Source: Pigoraptor chileana
Taxonomy: Eukaryota; Opisthokonta; Filasterea
DNA: 24,017 bases
Reading direction: 5' to 3'
Assembly (NCBI GenBank): GCA_943704495.1
Contig: CALSCR010000791.1
Span: 1-24,017 of the forward strand
Notes under the pieces: generated by a model
What the model was told of the DNA's origin: nothing
Seen by the model: only the letters and a program-made list of their open reading frames with translations
The model's database searches: none
Shown here: in pieces, positions 1 to 16,481 of the stretch
Layout of the letters: each line of letters opens with the position of its first letter
Numbering within the stretch: position 1 is the first letter of the stretch
Translations under genes and position numbers: made by a program

Positions 1-1
1 T

Positions 2-106
2 TATATATATATATATAGTGCTGCAATAGTGCACGAAAAAGAGGAAAGCCGAGCCCCGCAAATTGTGTGCGTGCGTGTGCGTGTGCGTGTGCGTGTGTGG
101 GGGTTG
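2..106. repeat. TA and GT/GCGT microsatellites
   Basis: An alternating TA tract occupies about 2-17. A second tract of GTGTGC/GTGC units runs from about 63 to 106. Similar GT/CA tracts recur in the introns further right, so this is a general feature of the genome's non-coding DNA. Confidence 0.85.
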
Positions 107-188
107 CGTGGGATGGCCTTCACGCTGGACCTGAGAGCATGCGGCAAACGCGAGGACAGAACCGCTGACGGTGTCCGCCATCGAATCA

Positions 189-250
189 TGACATCATGGT
201 TTGAAAATGTTGGCACGTGATCCATTGAAAATGGGATCATCGTGACATCA
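189..250. promoter_or_regulatory. Cluster of palindromic candidate transcription-factor sites
   Basis: Two copies of TGACATCA (189-196 and 243-250; one base from the CRE consensus TGACGTCA) flank an E-box CACGTG (214-219) and an inverted repeat TGATCC...GGATCA (218-223 with 234-239). The cluster lies about 380-440 bp upstream of the TFIIIC start codon. The sites are read directly; their regulatory role is an inference, and CACGTG is also common in coding exons here. Confidence 0.35.
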
Positions 251-627
251 TTTCGTTTCCCGCCATTTTCCGAGAGCGCGCTTTTCTGCCTGGTGAGACT
301 GTGACTGTAACATTGACTCTGTGTCGTCCTACTAATCCACCTTCATCCGCTGTGCGTTCGTCGTGCACGTCAAAGAAGACGATCTTACTTACATGCACTT
401 TATTAGATGCTGCGTGAGATTGATGTGAGCATCTGTTGTTCATTGGTCATAATTTAAAAATCTTTTCGAAAATCATTTGAGAAAACCAGTGATCCACTTG
501 AGTAACGCTGCCGAAGATTTGTTGGGGACACGATGACCCAGTTTATTCCCCTCGTCTGAGAACCTCAAAATCACGCCACACTGTTTCTGTTGTTGACCCA
601 CAAATTGCGCTGTTCTTGAACTCAACT

Positions 628-3600
628 ATGTCGAGACCGTCGCGTAAACGCTCCTTTGTCGAGGCTGATTTGTCGGACGACGATGCGGATTCGAACGTCG
701 AGGACGGCGCTTACGACACAGCTGACGAAGATGCCCTCGACAGTTTGATAACGGACGAGTCCGGCGAGGATGACGAGTCGGATCCCCTTGCATCAGATGA
801 GGACCTCGTCGACACACAGTCAGAGATTGTTGCTGATGCGACGGTTGCCCAAAAGCTGACCGGACGAATGAATACGGCGAGGCAAGATGCGACAGGGAAA
901 GCTCCTGACTCTCGCACCACCATCGACAACTTGGCAGACGAATTGATGAACGAGTCAATGATGCCTGCGGCGGAAGATTTGACGGACGATTCCGAAAGTG
1001 ATACGGAAGCCCAGCAGTTACCGGCAGCTGACAAGGGCAAGAGACCTGCGCGCGACACGCACATGCATTTGACGGATCTACACCTCTTGGACGAGGAGGA
1101 GCAGGACACTCCGATTACGGCGGCAGAACTCGCTCACGACATGCACTTATTCATGCAAAACCGGCGTAAAGTGAAGGGAAGCCGAGCGGGGATGAAGATG
1201 CGCGATTATGCGACTGCCGACGTGCGCCGGCTCATGGGAGAGGCAAACCAACTGTTCGGTGCGACTAGCGCAGACCAGCGAGACGAGCGGATAGAGGCAC
1301 TCTGCATGGAAGTCATCAAGCTGTCGCCGACAAATCCCGATCCTTACCTTACATTGTCGACGCTTTATCGCGATAAGAATGATACGTTGAAGGCGCTGAA
1401 GTACACCCTTTTTGCGGCTCACCTGGACACGAAAAACAGGGGTCTCTGGCAGGACGCCGCCAATTTGTCGTATAAAGAGGGAATGTACGAGCAGGCAATC
1501 TATTGTTACGACCGGGCCTACAACTGCGACCCGGCGAACAAAGATTATGGGTCGCTGTATGGGCGTGCCCTTGTTCAGACAATGCGAGGACGCAACGCGC
1601 AGGCGTTGACTGCGTTTCGGACCGTCGCCGAGGCCGTGAAGAACGACGATCAGGTGCTATACAATATGGCGCGAGCGAAGGCCGCGGAAGTGGATAAACT
1701 GTAAGTTTTGCGCTACGTCTGTAAATTAGACTTTATTGCACTTAATTTCTTCGAATCGTTTCCGTGAGGTTGACTGAACTGTTGCTTCATGTCGAACTTT
1801 CTTGTGCAGGATCAAAGCTCAAAAGGATGCAGAGCGCGCCGAGCGATACCTTTCAAAAGCTCCAACAGAGTTAACAGAAGCGCAGATTGAAGAGCGTGTC
1901 GTGCGTAGTATGAGCAGCCAGCTGTATGCAAAGGCCATCGAATTCGTATCGAATAAGTGGAAGGTGTGTGCTGCCGAACAAACGAAGATGCGTCTCTTCA
2001 GTTCCCCTTACACATATCGATTGTTCACAAATCACCCCACACACGCTTCGATATTGCAGGGAGACCCAGCGTCGATGTCGCTGTCCCTGAGGACCAGATT
2101 GGGCGTGTGCTACCTCCGTCTCAACAAAGTCGAGGAAGCAAAGAAATCGTTTGCTCCTCTATTCGAATCCATGATGGGGCACGGAAGCGAGGAGCATCTC
2201 AATCTGTACATGGACGTTATACGTCTCTTTTTCACCAAGCGACACTACCGTGATGTGCTGACTATGATCCAGCACCTGCTGCCCGAGCAGAATCCGACGC
2301 TTGACGAGAATCTCCGCGCAGAAGTCGCCAATATCAACGCACTTTGCATCTTACACGAGAAGAACGCTGTCGAGTCGCAGGCCGCACTGCAGGCTGCGCG
2401 CGCGTCGATCAGAAAGAAAACACCTGGAACATCGACAATGTCTATTGCGATGGCCACACATATGTCCACATGCTATCGGGAGCACGGCCTCGTGGACATG
2501 GCGAAAACTGTCGTCACGCTTCTTTCACGCGAGCCTCAAATCGCAGGGGTGACGGAAAGGTTGGGGGTTTTGGTCGAGTCGGCACTGATTGCATTCGAAG
2601 AACGCGATTATGAAAAGTTTCTCGCTACGTCTCTCGTTGTGCTGCGCCGCGTGCTTGGTGGATATACTCGCAGTTGGAGGCCGACAGATGGGCAGGGGCT
2701 CGGATGGTCGTTGCGGGACCCCGAGAATGCGTATGCGCCCCGCCGTGAGCCACTTGACGCCGCTACGCAGTTGGAATTGCTTCGCAAGGTATGACAGTGA
2801 GGGGGTCTTACGATCGAATGGTAGATGCGTCGTGTGAAGATTTGAACTACTTGCCGATTATGAACTGTTTGCCATTGACTGCTTGTTTTTGTGCAGACAT
2901 GCTCTGTTCTTCTTCAGAGGGGACAGCACAACGACGGTCTTCGAGCAATCGACCTACTTCGTGTCGCTCTGCGCTACTGCGAACCGAATCAAAAGGCTCA
3001 ATTGCGTCTTTTGCTTGCCGGTGGGTTGGGCGTAAAAAGTACATAATCTGGCGTGCCATGCTTGACACTTTTTGTATGTTGTTGCCGCATCCGTGTGTAG
3101 GAAACATTACAGTGAATGTATTTTTGTGAGTGTGTTGACGTGTGGTGCAGTGAAGATTCCTGATGTGTGCAAATTTCATTTGCATGTTGCCGCAGACGCC
3201 TCCTGGCGTGTGGGCGATGTCGAGACGGCGATGAACAACATTCGAAAGTGCTTCGGCACATTCACGCACCAAGGCTCGCGCCATGCTAACGAACAGCAGG
3301 CACTCGATGCCGTTGATGTATTATCTGTTCTCAATGCTGCACAAGGCCGACGAGCGCTCTCCGCGTAAGCAACTATGTGTGAACTGTTTCGTATCCGCTT
3401 TGTTTATACTCGTGTGTTTTGGCAGGCGTTTGCTGAGCAATTGACATTGTCTGTGTCGTCGCGTGTACACAGGGTGTACGCCAACGAATTTGAGAGCATT
3501 CGAAAGTTCATTGCAAGGGAGATGGATCTGCGGAAGATGAAGGGCAGGTCGAAAGCGCCCGTGGACGAGGAGAGCCTATCAGACGCCCTGAGGGCTGAGC

Positions 3601-4607
3601 ATACCGCACTCAGACTGATCCACGGCCATCACTTTCTTTTTGCTGGAAGCTTCAAGCGCGCATACAGTGAGTATTATGAGCGCAGGAACATATGTCGCGT
3701 GCATATTTACTGCAGATTCTCGCGCTTTTTCGAACTCTAAATGCTATACTGCCCTGATTGACTTCAACGCTAAGACTCCTGGCTTTCTGCGCATGTATTT
3801 CCTCTCGCAGATGACTATCTGCGCGTGTACAAGGCCATGAGCGATGCTGGAACTCTGACGCCTTTGCTACCCCTGCTTGTTGGAGTGTCACAGTTACAGC
3901 GAGTGACTTCGAGGAGGGCGGAAGCCTGCCATTTCGACGCCGTCCAGGTTGGAAACTACCTTATAATACCGCCTCCAATGTCTGTGACTTTGTTGTGTGC
4001 GGATTGCACATGATGAAAATCTCACATTTCCCCCTCCCTCCTTCCTCTCTCAGTCTTTTGGATTTCTTCATGAGTACTTTACCATTCGGAAGATCGGCCA
4101 GGAGACACACTACAACATGGCACGTGCACTCCATCAACTTGGTGGGTAAGCGGCATCATCTCGACCGTCCTTGCCTATTTCAGGACATTACTCAGTTCGA
4201 GGCTGAAGTTTGCTTATAAAAAAACTGCACACTGAGCACACGTCCGGATTAATCACCCCTCATTGGACGCAGGCATACGTTACCTGGCCGTCCCATACTA
4301 CGAAAAGGTGTTCGACTTTCCTTCTCCTCTACAAGAGGCAATGGGATGGGAGAAGGTCCGTGCCAGTGAAAACATTGTACGCAATGCAGTGGATTTGCAA
4401 ATGCTCCCGATCGCTCGTATCGTCAGCCAAAATCCTTTTGCGAATGACCAACACTTGTGTGACCGCTCGTTTCGCTTCCAGACGGAGGCCATTGAGGACG
4501 ATACGGACCTGCGACGAGAGGCAGCGTACAATCTGTGTCTCATTTACCGAGCAAGTGGGCAGCATACCCTCGCCCGGGACCTCACCTGGAAGTATCTCAG
4601 CGTGTGA
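628..4607 (+). CDS. GTF3C3: Transcription factor IIIC TPR subunit (GTF3C3 / yeast Tfc4-like)
   Basis: In other eukaryotes this TFIIIC subunit binds promoters of tRNA and other RNA polymerase III genes and recruits TFIIIB. Proposed exons: 628-1700, 1810-1963, 2060-2788, 2897-3020, 3196-3364, 3473-3666, 3811-3947, 4054-4141, 4273-4607; all introns GT-AG, 1000 aa in total (yeast Tfc4 about 1025, human about 886). Residues 1-130 are very acidic (runs of D, E and S), as in the family. TPR units follow at about 219-350, with the typical LMGEANQLF and MEVIKLSPTNPDPYLTL strings, and resume through the middle. The C-terminus carries the family signatures HGHHFLFAGSFKRAY, ETHYNMARALHQLG and RREAAYNLCLIYRASG. 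The ATG at 628 has A at -3; a TTG 12 bases upstream in frame is not needed. The 96-bp intron 1964-2059 is stop-free and a multiple of three, so it is the least certain intron. The gene is convergent with the next one. Confidence 0.92.
1964..2059 (+). other. Stop-free 3n intron in the TFIIIC gene (probable)
   Basis: AAG|GTGTGT opens and TTGCAG|GG closes this 96-bp segment, which can be read through in frame. Removing it joins AIEFVSNKWK directly to GDPASMSLSLRTRLGVCYL, giving normal TPR spacing, and the size fits the other introns of the gene (106-175 bp). Reading it as exon would add 32 residues that look unlike TPR sequence. Retention as an isoform remains possible. Confidence 0.65.
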
Positions 4608-5090
4608 ATTTGTTGCACTTGCGCTCTTCAACTGACGCACCTTGCGTGCGTGCGTGTTGCATAGCGTGTGACGGCATGAACGAAAAAAGAAGAAAAGCAG
4701 GACCACTTAAACGACATCGACCATTGACAGCACCAGCAATGTCATAGAGCAATAGGGATGCTGACAACTAATTGTATTTCAGCACTTTCATTTTGACGCA
4801 AGACACATTTGTGTACACGAGGTGACTTATTAAGGTACAATGGATCAAGATAGATACATACCGACAAGTCCGGGACGAGAGAGGGAGGAACATACTCAAC
4901 AATACGATCGAAGTTTGCTAGATGTGTCATGAGATTTCAATTCCCACGTAATTGACAGACCATCAGGTACCACAGGTGCGAGTATGCAACTGACATTCAT
5001 CTCCCCTCCTATGTCACGGTCGAGTCCCTACTATGAATACCCAATCCGTGATGGCCCAGTGCCAGCGCGGGGATACTGCCCATGCTGCTG
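4608..5090. other. Convergent intergenic region
   Basis: This 483-bp gap separates the stop codons of the TFIIIC gene and the minus-strand gene. I see no coding potential, no clear AATAAA signal and no RNA gene. It presumably contains both 3' UTRs. Confidence 0.6.
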
Positions 5091-5912
5091 TTAGTGGCCC
5101 TCGAGAACACGTATCGCCGATGCCATGAGCAGTCGCGAATACACGCCGTGCACGCGGAGCCCGATCATCATACTAAGAGGCACGCGCTGTCCGTCCTTTG
5201 TGGCCGGCCGCGGGATGGCATCACGACTGGGAGACCACCAGGGAGCGGGTGTCTCAACGAGCTCTCCCACTGGCGGCATGATGGACGAGTGTGACACAAA
5301 CCACATTCGCGCAGTGGCGCCGTCAGAGAGTGACTCAACGGCAAACACATGACGTCCACCCGCCAGACCACCTGGACGCTGAGTTGCGGCGGGCATCTCG
5401 AACGAAACAGCAATGGGTCCGGAGGTGGATGTACCGCTGAGACCGACGACAGATTCGACATGGAATGCACCCTCAATGAGTGCATCGCCCACCTTGTAGT
5501 CAGGACCTGCGAGGCCCGGCGTCCTTAGGGGGCCTGCAGCTCTAACATTCGACAACAACCCCAATTTATCGCGCGCAAACAATAGGACTTTACGTTCCAT
5601 CAAGATTAACCTCGATGAAAAGAAAGCCTTGGTGAATGCCTGTGCAGGGGTCGGAAAGCCGCCGCTTAGTGTTGCAGTTCCGGGTTGTGCATGCCTTGCG
5701 ACGAGCTCAATTGGAACGTCCACGTAGAAAGCGTCCTCCCAATTCATCGGCAATCCCGGCCTTGCCCATTGAGGATGCACTCTTGAAAGGAATGAAGGCA
5801 CCTCTGCGGCAGACACGCGGGGAAATCGGCGCTCCAAGTGCCTATTGAGCGCGTATCCGAGGGCTGGGATGGAAACGATTGCGCCCACAATGATGGCCTT
5901 GCGGGCGGCCAT
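5091..5912 (-). CDS. Conserved-looking hypothetical protein with N-terminal membrane segment
   Basis: Single-exon frame of 273 aa ending in TAA, with base composition like the neighbouring exons and no internal splice needed. I do not recognise the family with confidence. Residues 5-22 (KAIIVGAIVSIPALGYAL) form a hydrophobic stretch followed by a basic segment (NRHLERRF), which fits a signal anchor or mitochondrial-type leader. The rest alternates hydrophobic and polar residues like a beta-rich globular domain: about 95-115 has AFFSSRLILMERKVL, about 140-160 has KVGDALIEGAFHVESVVG, and about 185-210 has GGRHVFAVESLSDGATARMWFVSHS. This layout is loosely like small beta-barrel or SRPBCC-type domains (for example DUF1990), but that is a guess. 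It is the only complete gene here without introns. The promoter probably lies in the bZIP-site and TATA-like region just upstream (6010-6118). Confidence 0.75.
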   Translation of the reverse strand: MAARKAIIVGAIVSIPALGYALNRHLERRFPRVSAAEVPSFLSRVHPQWARPGLPMNWEDAFYVDVPIELVARHAQPGTATLSGGFPTPAQAFTKAFFSSRLILMERKVLLFARDKLGLLSNVRAAGPLRTPGLAGPDYKVGDALIEGAFHVESVVGLSGTSTSGPIAVSFEMPAATQRPGGLAGGRHVFAVESLSDGATARMWFVSHSSIMPPVGELVETPAPWWSPSRDAIPRPATKDGQRVPLSMMIGLRVHGVYSRLLMASAIRVLEGH

Positions 5913-6009
5913 TTGAAGTGATTTTCACTCGCTCACTTGACTGTGTTTATACCTTGCTGCTGTTTCTGATGCAGTGAATGAAATTGTACGAGCATAAATT
6001 CTGTAAACG

Positions 6010-6017
6010 CTATATAT
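6010..6017 (-). promoter_or_regulatory. TATA-like element upstream of the minus-strand hypothetical gene
   Basis: A TATATAT core at about 6011-6017 lies roughly 100 bp upstream of the minus-strand start codon at 5912. Position and sequence fit a TATA box, but no transcript start can be seen. Confidence 0.3.
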
Positions 6018-6038
6018 TCTGCCGGCTGGCCCAGCAGT

Positions 6039-6118
6039 GTCACAATTTGTGTGACCATTACTGAGTCAAGGTGACATGAGGTGACATCATCAAACAGTGG
6101 TGACATCACCTCATGTTA
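6039..6118. promoter_or_regulatory. Inverted repeats with AP-1/CRE-like sites
   Basis: GTCACA (6039-6044) and TGTGAC (6050-6055) form a perfect inverted repeat with a 5-bp spacer. TGAGTCA (6062-6068) is the AP-1/GCN4 consensus. Then three direct copies of GGTGACATSA follow (6070-6079, 6080-6089, 6099-6108), and the segment 6072-6091 pairs with 6099-6118 (16 of 20 positions) around a 7-base loop. It lies 130-210 bp upstream of the minus-strand start codon. A bZIP-bound control region is the natural inference. Confidence 0.4.
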
Positions 6119-6170
6119 GAATTTGCCGGCACACATTAGGCGAGATCTCGTATAGATTATGATACATGCA

Positions 6171-6187
6171 CTAACCCTAACCCTAAC
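6171..6187. repeat. Interstitial telomere-like repeat
   Basis: CTAACCCTAACCCTAAC is almost three units of CCCTAA, followed by a degenerate continuation (CCATAACCCTT) to about 6200. This matches the (TTAGGG)n telomere type. It may be a relic of end healing, or a telo-box-like binding site for a Myb/TRF-type protein in the promoter. Confidence 0.6.
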
Positions 6188-6731
6188 TACCATAACCCTT
6201 ATAAAATTCAGTGAGTGCGTGAACCCAGAGTACCCTAATGGCGTGAACTCTCAAGCTTTCCAATGCAATGCATGTTTGAAAATCGACTGTGTTTACCGTT
6301 TTACCCCTGGTATTTGGCACGCGCATGTTTTGGCCATGTTTTGGCTCTGTCGCACCCCTCATGAAAATCCTTGGTATATAATATATGCCTCTTTGGGACT
6401 TGTTGTACGTTGCAAAACGTTTTTCATTTGGAATTAAGCCAAATGCCTCCACACCCTCCACAGCGGGCGATAACCTTCAAAATGGAATCCAGTTTGAGGA
6501 GATAGGCTTGAAATGGGCTTCTGCTCATTAATGCCTTCGTGAACTGAACCACAGAATGGTTGGCGGATCGGATCTTTTGCAAATATTTTTATCTGTTTTT
6601 GATTCCAGGGCGTTGTTTTTGGTGCGATGTTTTTAAGTGCGATGCAAGGTGACGGATGGTTTTTTTCGGGTTGATGTTTCATAACAATGTGTAATATGCA
6701 ACATTTCTTCTTTGTGAAGGCTTTCTTTTGT

Positions 6732-6737
6732 CACGTG
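6732..6737. promoter_or_regulatory. E-box CACGTG upstream of the ATPase gene
   Basis: The sequence GTCACGTGGC contains the bHLH-type palindrome CACGTG about 540 bp upstream of the ATPase start codon. The same hexamer occurs in exons by chance, so support for function is weak. Confidence 0.2.
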
Positions 6738-7277
6738 GCAATGAAACGCACTTCTTAATTGTTTGCGTCCGTTTCAAGTCCTCGTCGCTGCTTTGTATGG
6801 AAGACGCGTGGAACGGGAAGAATGCTTAATTCCAGTTTGCACGCGCCCATTGTATGCCCAAAATTGCGTGCAGCTTGTCAGTTTTGCCTCATCTCCTTCC
6901 TTCTTAGTGTGGTGACGTATCCACACACTTGCCATAGCAGTCTCCCACCGGGCATGTGTGACACTAATTTTGGAACTTTTTCGTCGACGGTACCCCCATC
7001 TCTTCCGCTTTATTGCAAAAGGTCGCCATTCGACATGCAAAAGAGGCCAAGAGTTTCTGATAGATAAGCAGCCGTTCATATATGATATCTGTGGCCGCGT
7101 GTCTTCTATGAACTTCAAGCATCACGCGTGTCTTTCCGCGACCACCGCCAGCTATTTACCGCGCCACCGGCCGAGAACTCTCATTCCAAACGCGACATTA
7201 TTATTCGGAAGTTTTTGAACTCGCTGCTTTCATCCTCCTTTCGTCTTTAATCTCATGCGTCTCGGGTTAGCCATCAG

Positions 7278-14655
<7,378 letters not shown>

Positions 14656-15077
14656 TTAGCAAGAGAGCGGGCGCCCGGTGGGGTTCTTTGTCGTATCATG
14701 TGTGTGTGCGAGTGTCCGAGTGCAAACGTTTGTGTTTGTAAGTGGGGTTTGAAGTGTGTATTGTGTATGTGTGTGTGTGGTTTGTGTGTGTGATTTGTGT
14801 GTCTAAACTTCAAGCGATTGGTTTCAGCTGCGTTTCCCACAACTGTGCCGGGGTCCATTTTACAATTTGTGCTTGGGATTCGTAATCGCTAATAAGAACA
14901 CTAAAGATGCATCATGCCCTCATTCGGCACGCAAATGATTACCTGGCCTTTATGGGTGTCCTTGCCGCTACACACAGCAGTCTACACCCCACAATGACAG
15001 CTGTCGCAGTCGTCCAAAGACGTCGACTAGCTAGCCGATTCCATCGACCAAACACCATACACACATACACGGACATA
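14656..15077. other. Convergent intergenic region with TG-rich tract
   Basis: These 422 bp lie between the stop codons of the ATPase and the DUF962 gene. About 14700-14803 is an imperfect TG/TTTG repeat. No gene or clear polyadenylation signal is seen. Confidence 0.6.
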
Positions 15078-15861
15078 TTAAAACTTCCTGCGCTCCGTGC
15101 CTTGCCACTTTGCTGATCGCGCAGCGATCGCTTCCCGCAGATCACGCGCATATCCGAATGCCATTAGAAAGACAAGCATCAACGTGAATGGCGTAGTCAC
15201 ACCAAATTCAAATAGCCGAAACGCTGGAAGTCGACGCTCGAATACAACATGACCGAGCCTGCGTCGGAAGTGCATTACTTTAATTCTCGGCAATCGACAC
15301 CAATGAATACTCATGGCTGCGCATCACACGGCACCATGTCAAATCGCGGCGCACCGCTGCCCTGCTGGACAACACACAAACTTACCCTTGAAGCGCAGCA
15401 CAAATGATGGACGCGGCGGCAATATAAAGAGCATTGGGATATGCATCGGTGTGGGAAGCGACGAGACTAGACACGTACAGCAAGCCCGCAAATGCAGAAG
15501 CAAATGCGACAGCAACCGGAGGATGAAGGTAAAAGTAATAGAGGATGTACGCCGCGGCAAATGCAATCGACAAGACAGGCACACCGTGCGGCCTTAAGGG
15601 GTCGGGAAATGCGAGGAGACAAAAGATGCCGAGGAACAAGCACAATGTGGTCGTAAGATGCAGCGCTTGGTTGGGCGGCGACGAGTGGTAGTAGTAAACA
15701 AAGGACATTTCGTCGATCATGTTGGACCCATCCTTGAAAAAGCGACTTCGTCGGTTGATTGTCCACGCATCTCGCTGGGACCTCATTGTGTTCGAGTCAG
15801 CATTGCCCATCAGTCGGGACTCCTCCGACGCATACGATTGTGGCGCACTTTTGTCGGTCAT
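15078..15861 (-). CDS. DUF962 / Mpo1-like membrane protein
   Basis: Two exons, 15861-15386 and 15258-15078 (218 aa), joined by a GT-AG intron (donor AAGG|GTAAGT, acceptor ACGCAG|GC) that completes Gly in AALQGLGHVVFERRLPAF. The family signatures are YYYHSSPPNQALHL (about 57-70), matching the Y..H..P.N...H block, and GH..FE.R.PA after the splice. Four or five hydrophobic segments follow the first block, as expected for an endoplasmic reticulum membrane protein. Yeast Mpo1 is a 2-hydroxy fatty acid dioxygenase in phytosphingosine breakdown that uses histidines and iron; the paired His residues are kept here, so the same chemistry is plausible. The N-terminal 50 residues are polar and extra relative to the roughly 174-aa yeast protein. 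It is divergent from the PH/ankyrin gene and convergent with the ATPase. Confidence 0.88.
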
Positions 15862-16481
15862 CGTTCCACAGACTATGCTTCGTTCGTATGGACACTTGCA
15901 AGTATCATATTTGTGATTATAAACTGCCTGTTGTCTAATCAGATCGATTTCATGACATAATACTGTCAGAACTGGCCTGAAATCACGTGACCAGCCACTC
16001 TCAATTTCCAGCCGTAAGTAATATATTAATCATGCATCTTCCCATAGTGATCTGCGTATAGCTCATAGTGGGTGGATACTACTTAATCAGCCACCAGTCG
16101 AACATACTTCCATTCTAGGCAGTAAGTCCATCAGACAGCAGACTGTTGTGACACCCATTTGTCAACACTTCAGTGTGCGACCATGGGCATCTCTCATTAG
16201 TTTTCTGAGGATGCCAACACACACCTTTACCCTTACTCGTTAAAGCCTCCTTACAACTGCCACTGTTCCTTCCATGTACAAAATCCCATTTATTTTATTT
16301 TGGATTTTAGCGCAGATTTTCTCCACGTATTCTATTAAGCCAGTGTGGATGCAGTCGCACCTCCAACGACACAACAACTTTTGTTTTTGCTCCGACAGGG
16401 TCGGCGGGGAATAGAGACACGAAGAAACTAGCAAAGTCCAACAGTGTGCGTCCCTAGGGACGAAACGACCGTTTTCGAAGA
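15862..16481. promoter_or_regulatory. Bidirectional promoter region
   Basis: These 620 bp separate two divergent start codons. A CACGTG within ATCACGTGACC (15984-15989) lies about 125 bp upstream of the DUF962 start. No TATA box is clearly placed. No coding potential is seen. Confidence 0.45.

Larger units (their letters stand above)
1..627. other. Upstream flank of the TFIIIC gene, no coding region recognised
   Basis: No open frame here resembles a protein; the short frames are low-complexity readings of the repeats. The stretch holds a TA dinucleotide run (about 2-17), a GT/GCGT-rich run (about 63-106), a cluster of palindromic sites at 189-250, and then plain sequence up to the start codon at 628. 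It could include the 5' UTR and promoter of the gene that follows, or the end of a gene to the left of the window. Confidence 0.6.
5913..7277. other. Long divergent intergenic region
   Basis: At 1365 bp this is the largest gap in the window, between the divergent hypothetical gene and the P-type ATPase. It is more AT-rich than the exons. The left part holds inverted repeats, bZIP-like sites, a TATA-like element and a telomere-like tract. From about 6200 to 7240 I see nothing recognisable apart from one CACGTG at 6732-6737; frames here (for example 6159-6437) have unstructured composition and no family resemblance. Confidence 0.6.

Noticed and set aside
616-627. TTG at 616 as the TFIIIC start
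   Set aside because: An ATG with A at -3 follows 12 bases later in the same frame, and eukaryotic initiation at TTG is rare.
6159-7218. Several frames of 60-114 codons in the long intergenic region
   Set aside because: They overlap on both strands, start from chance ATGs, and show no domain, codon bias or splice pattern.
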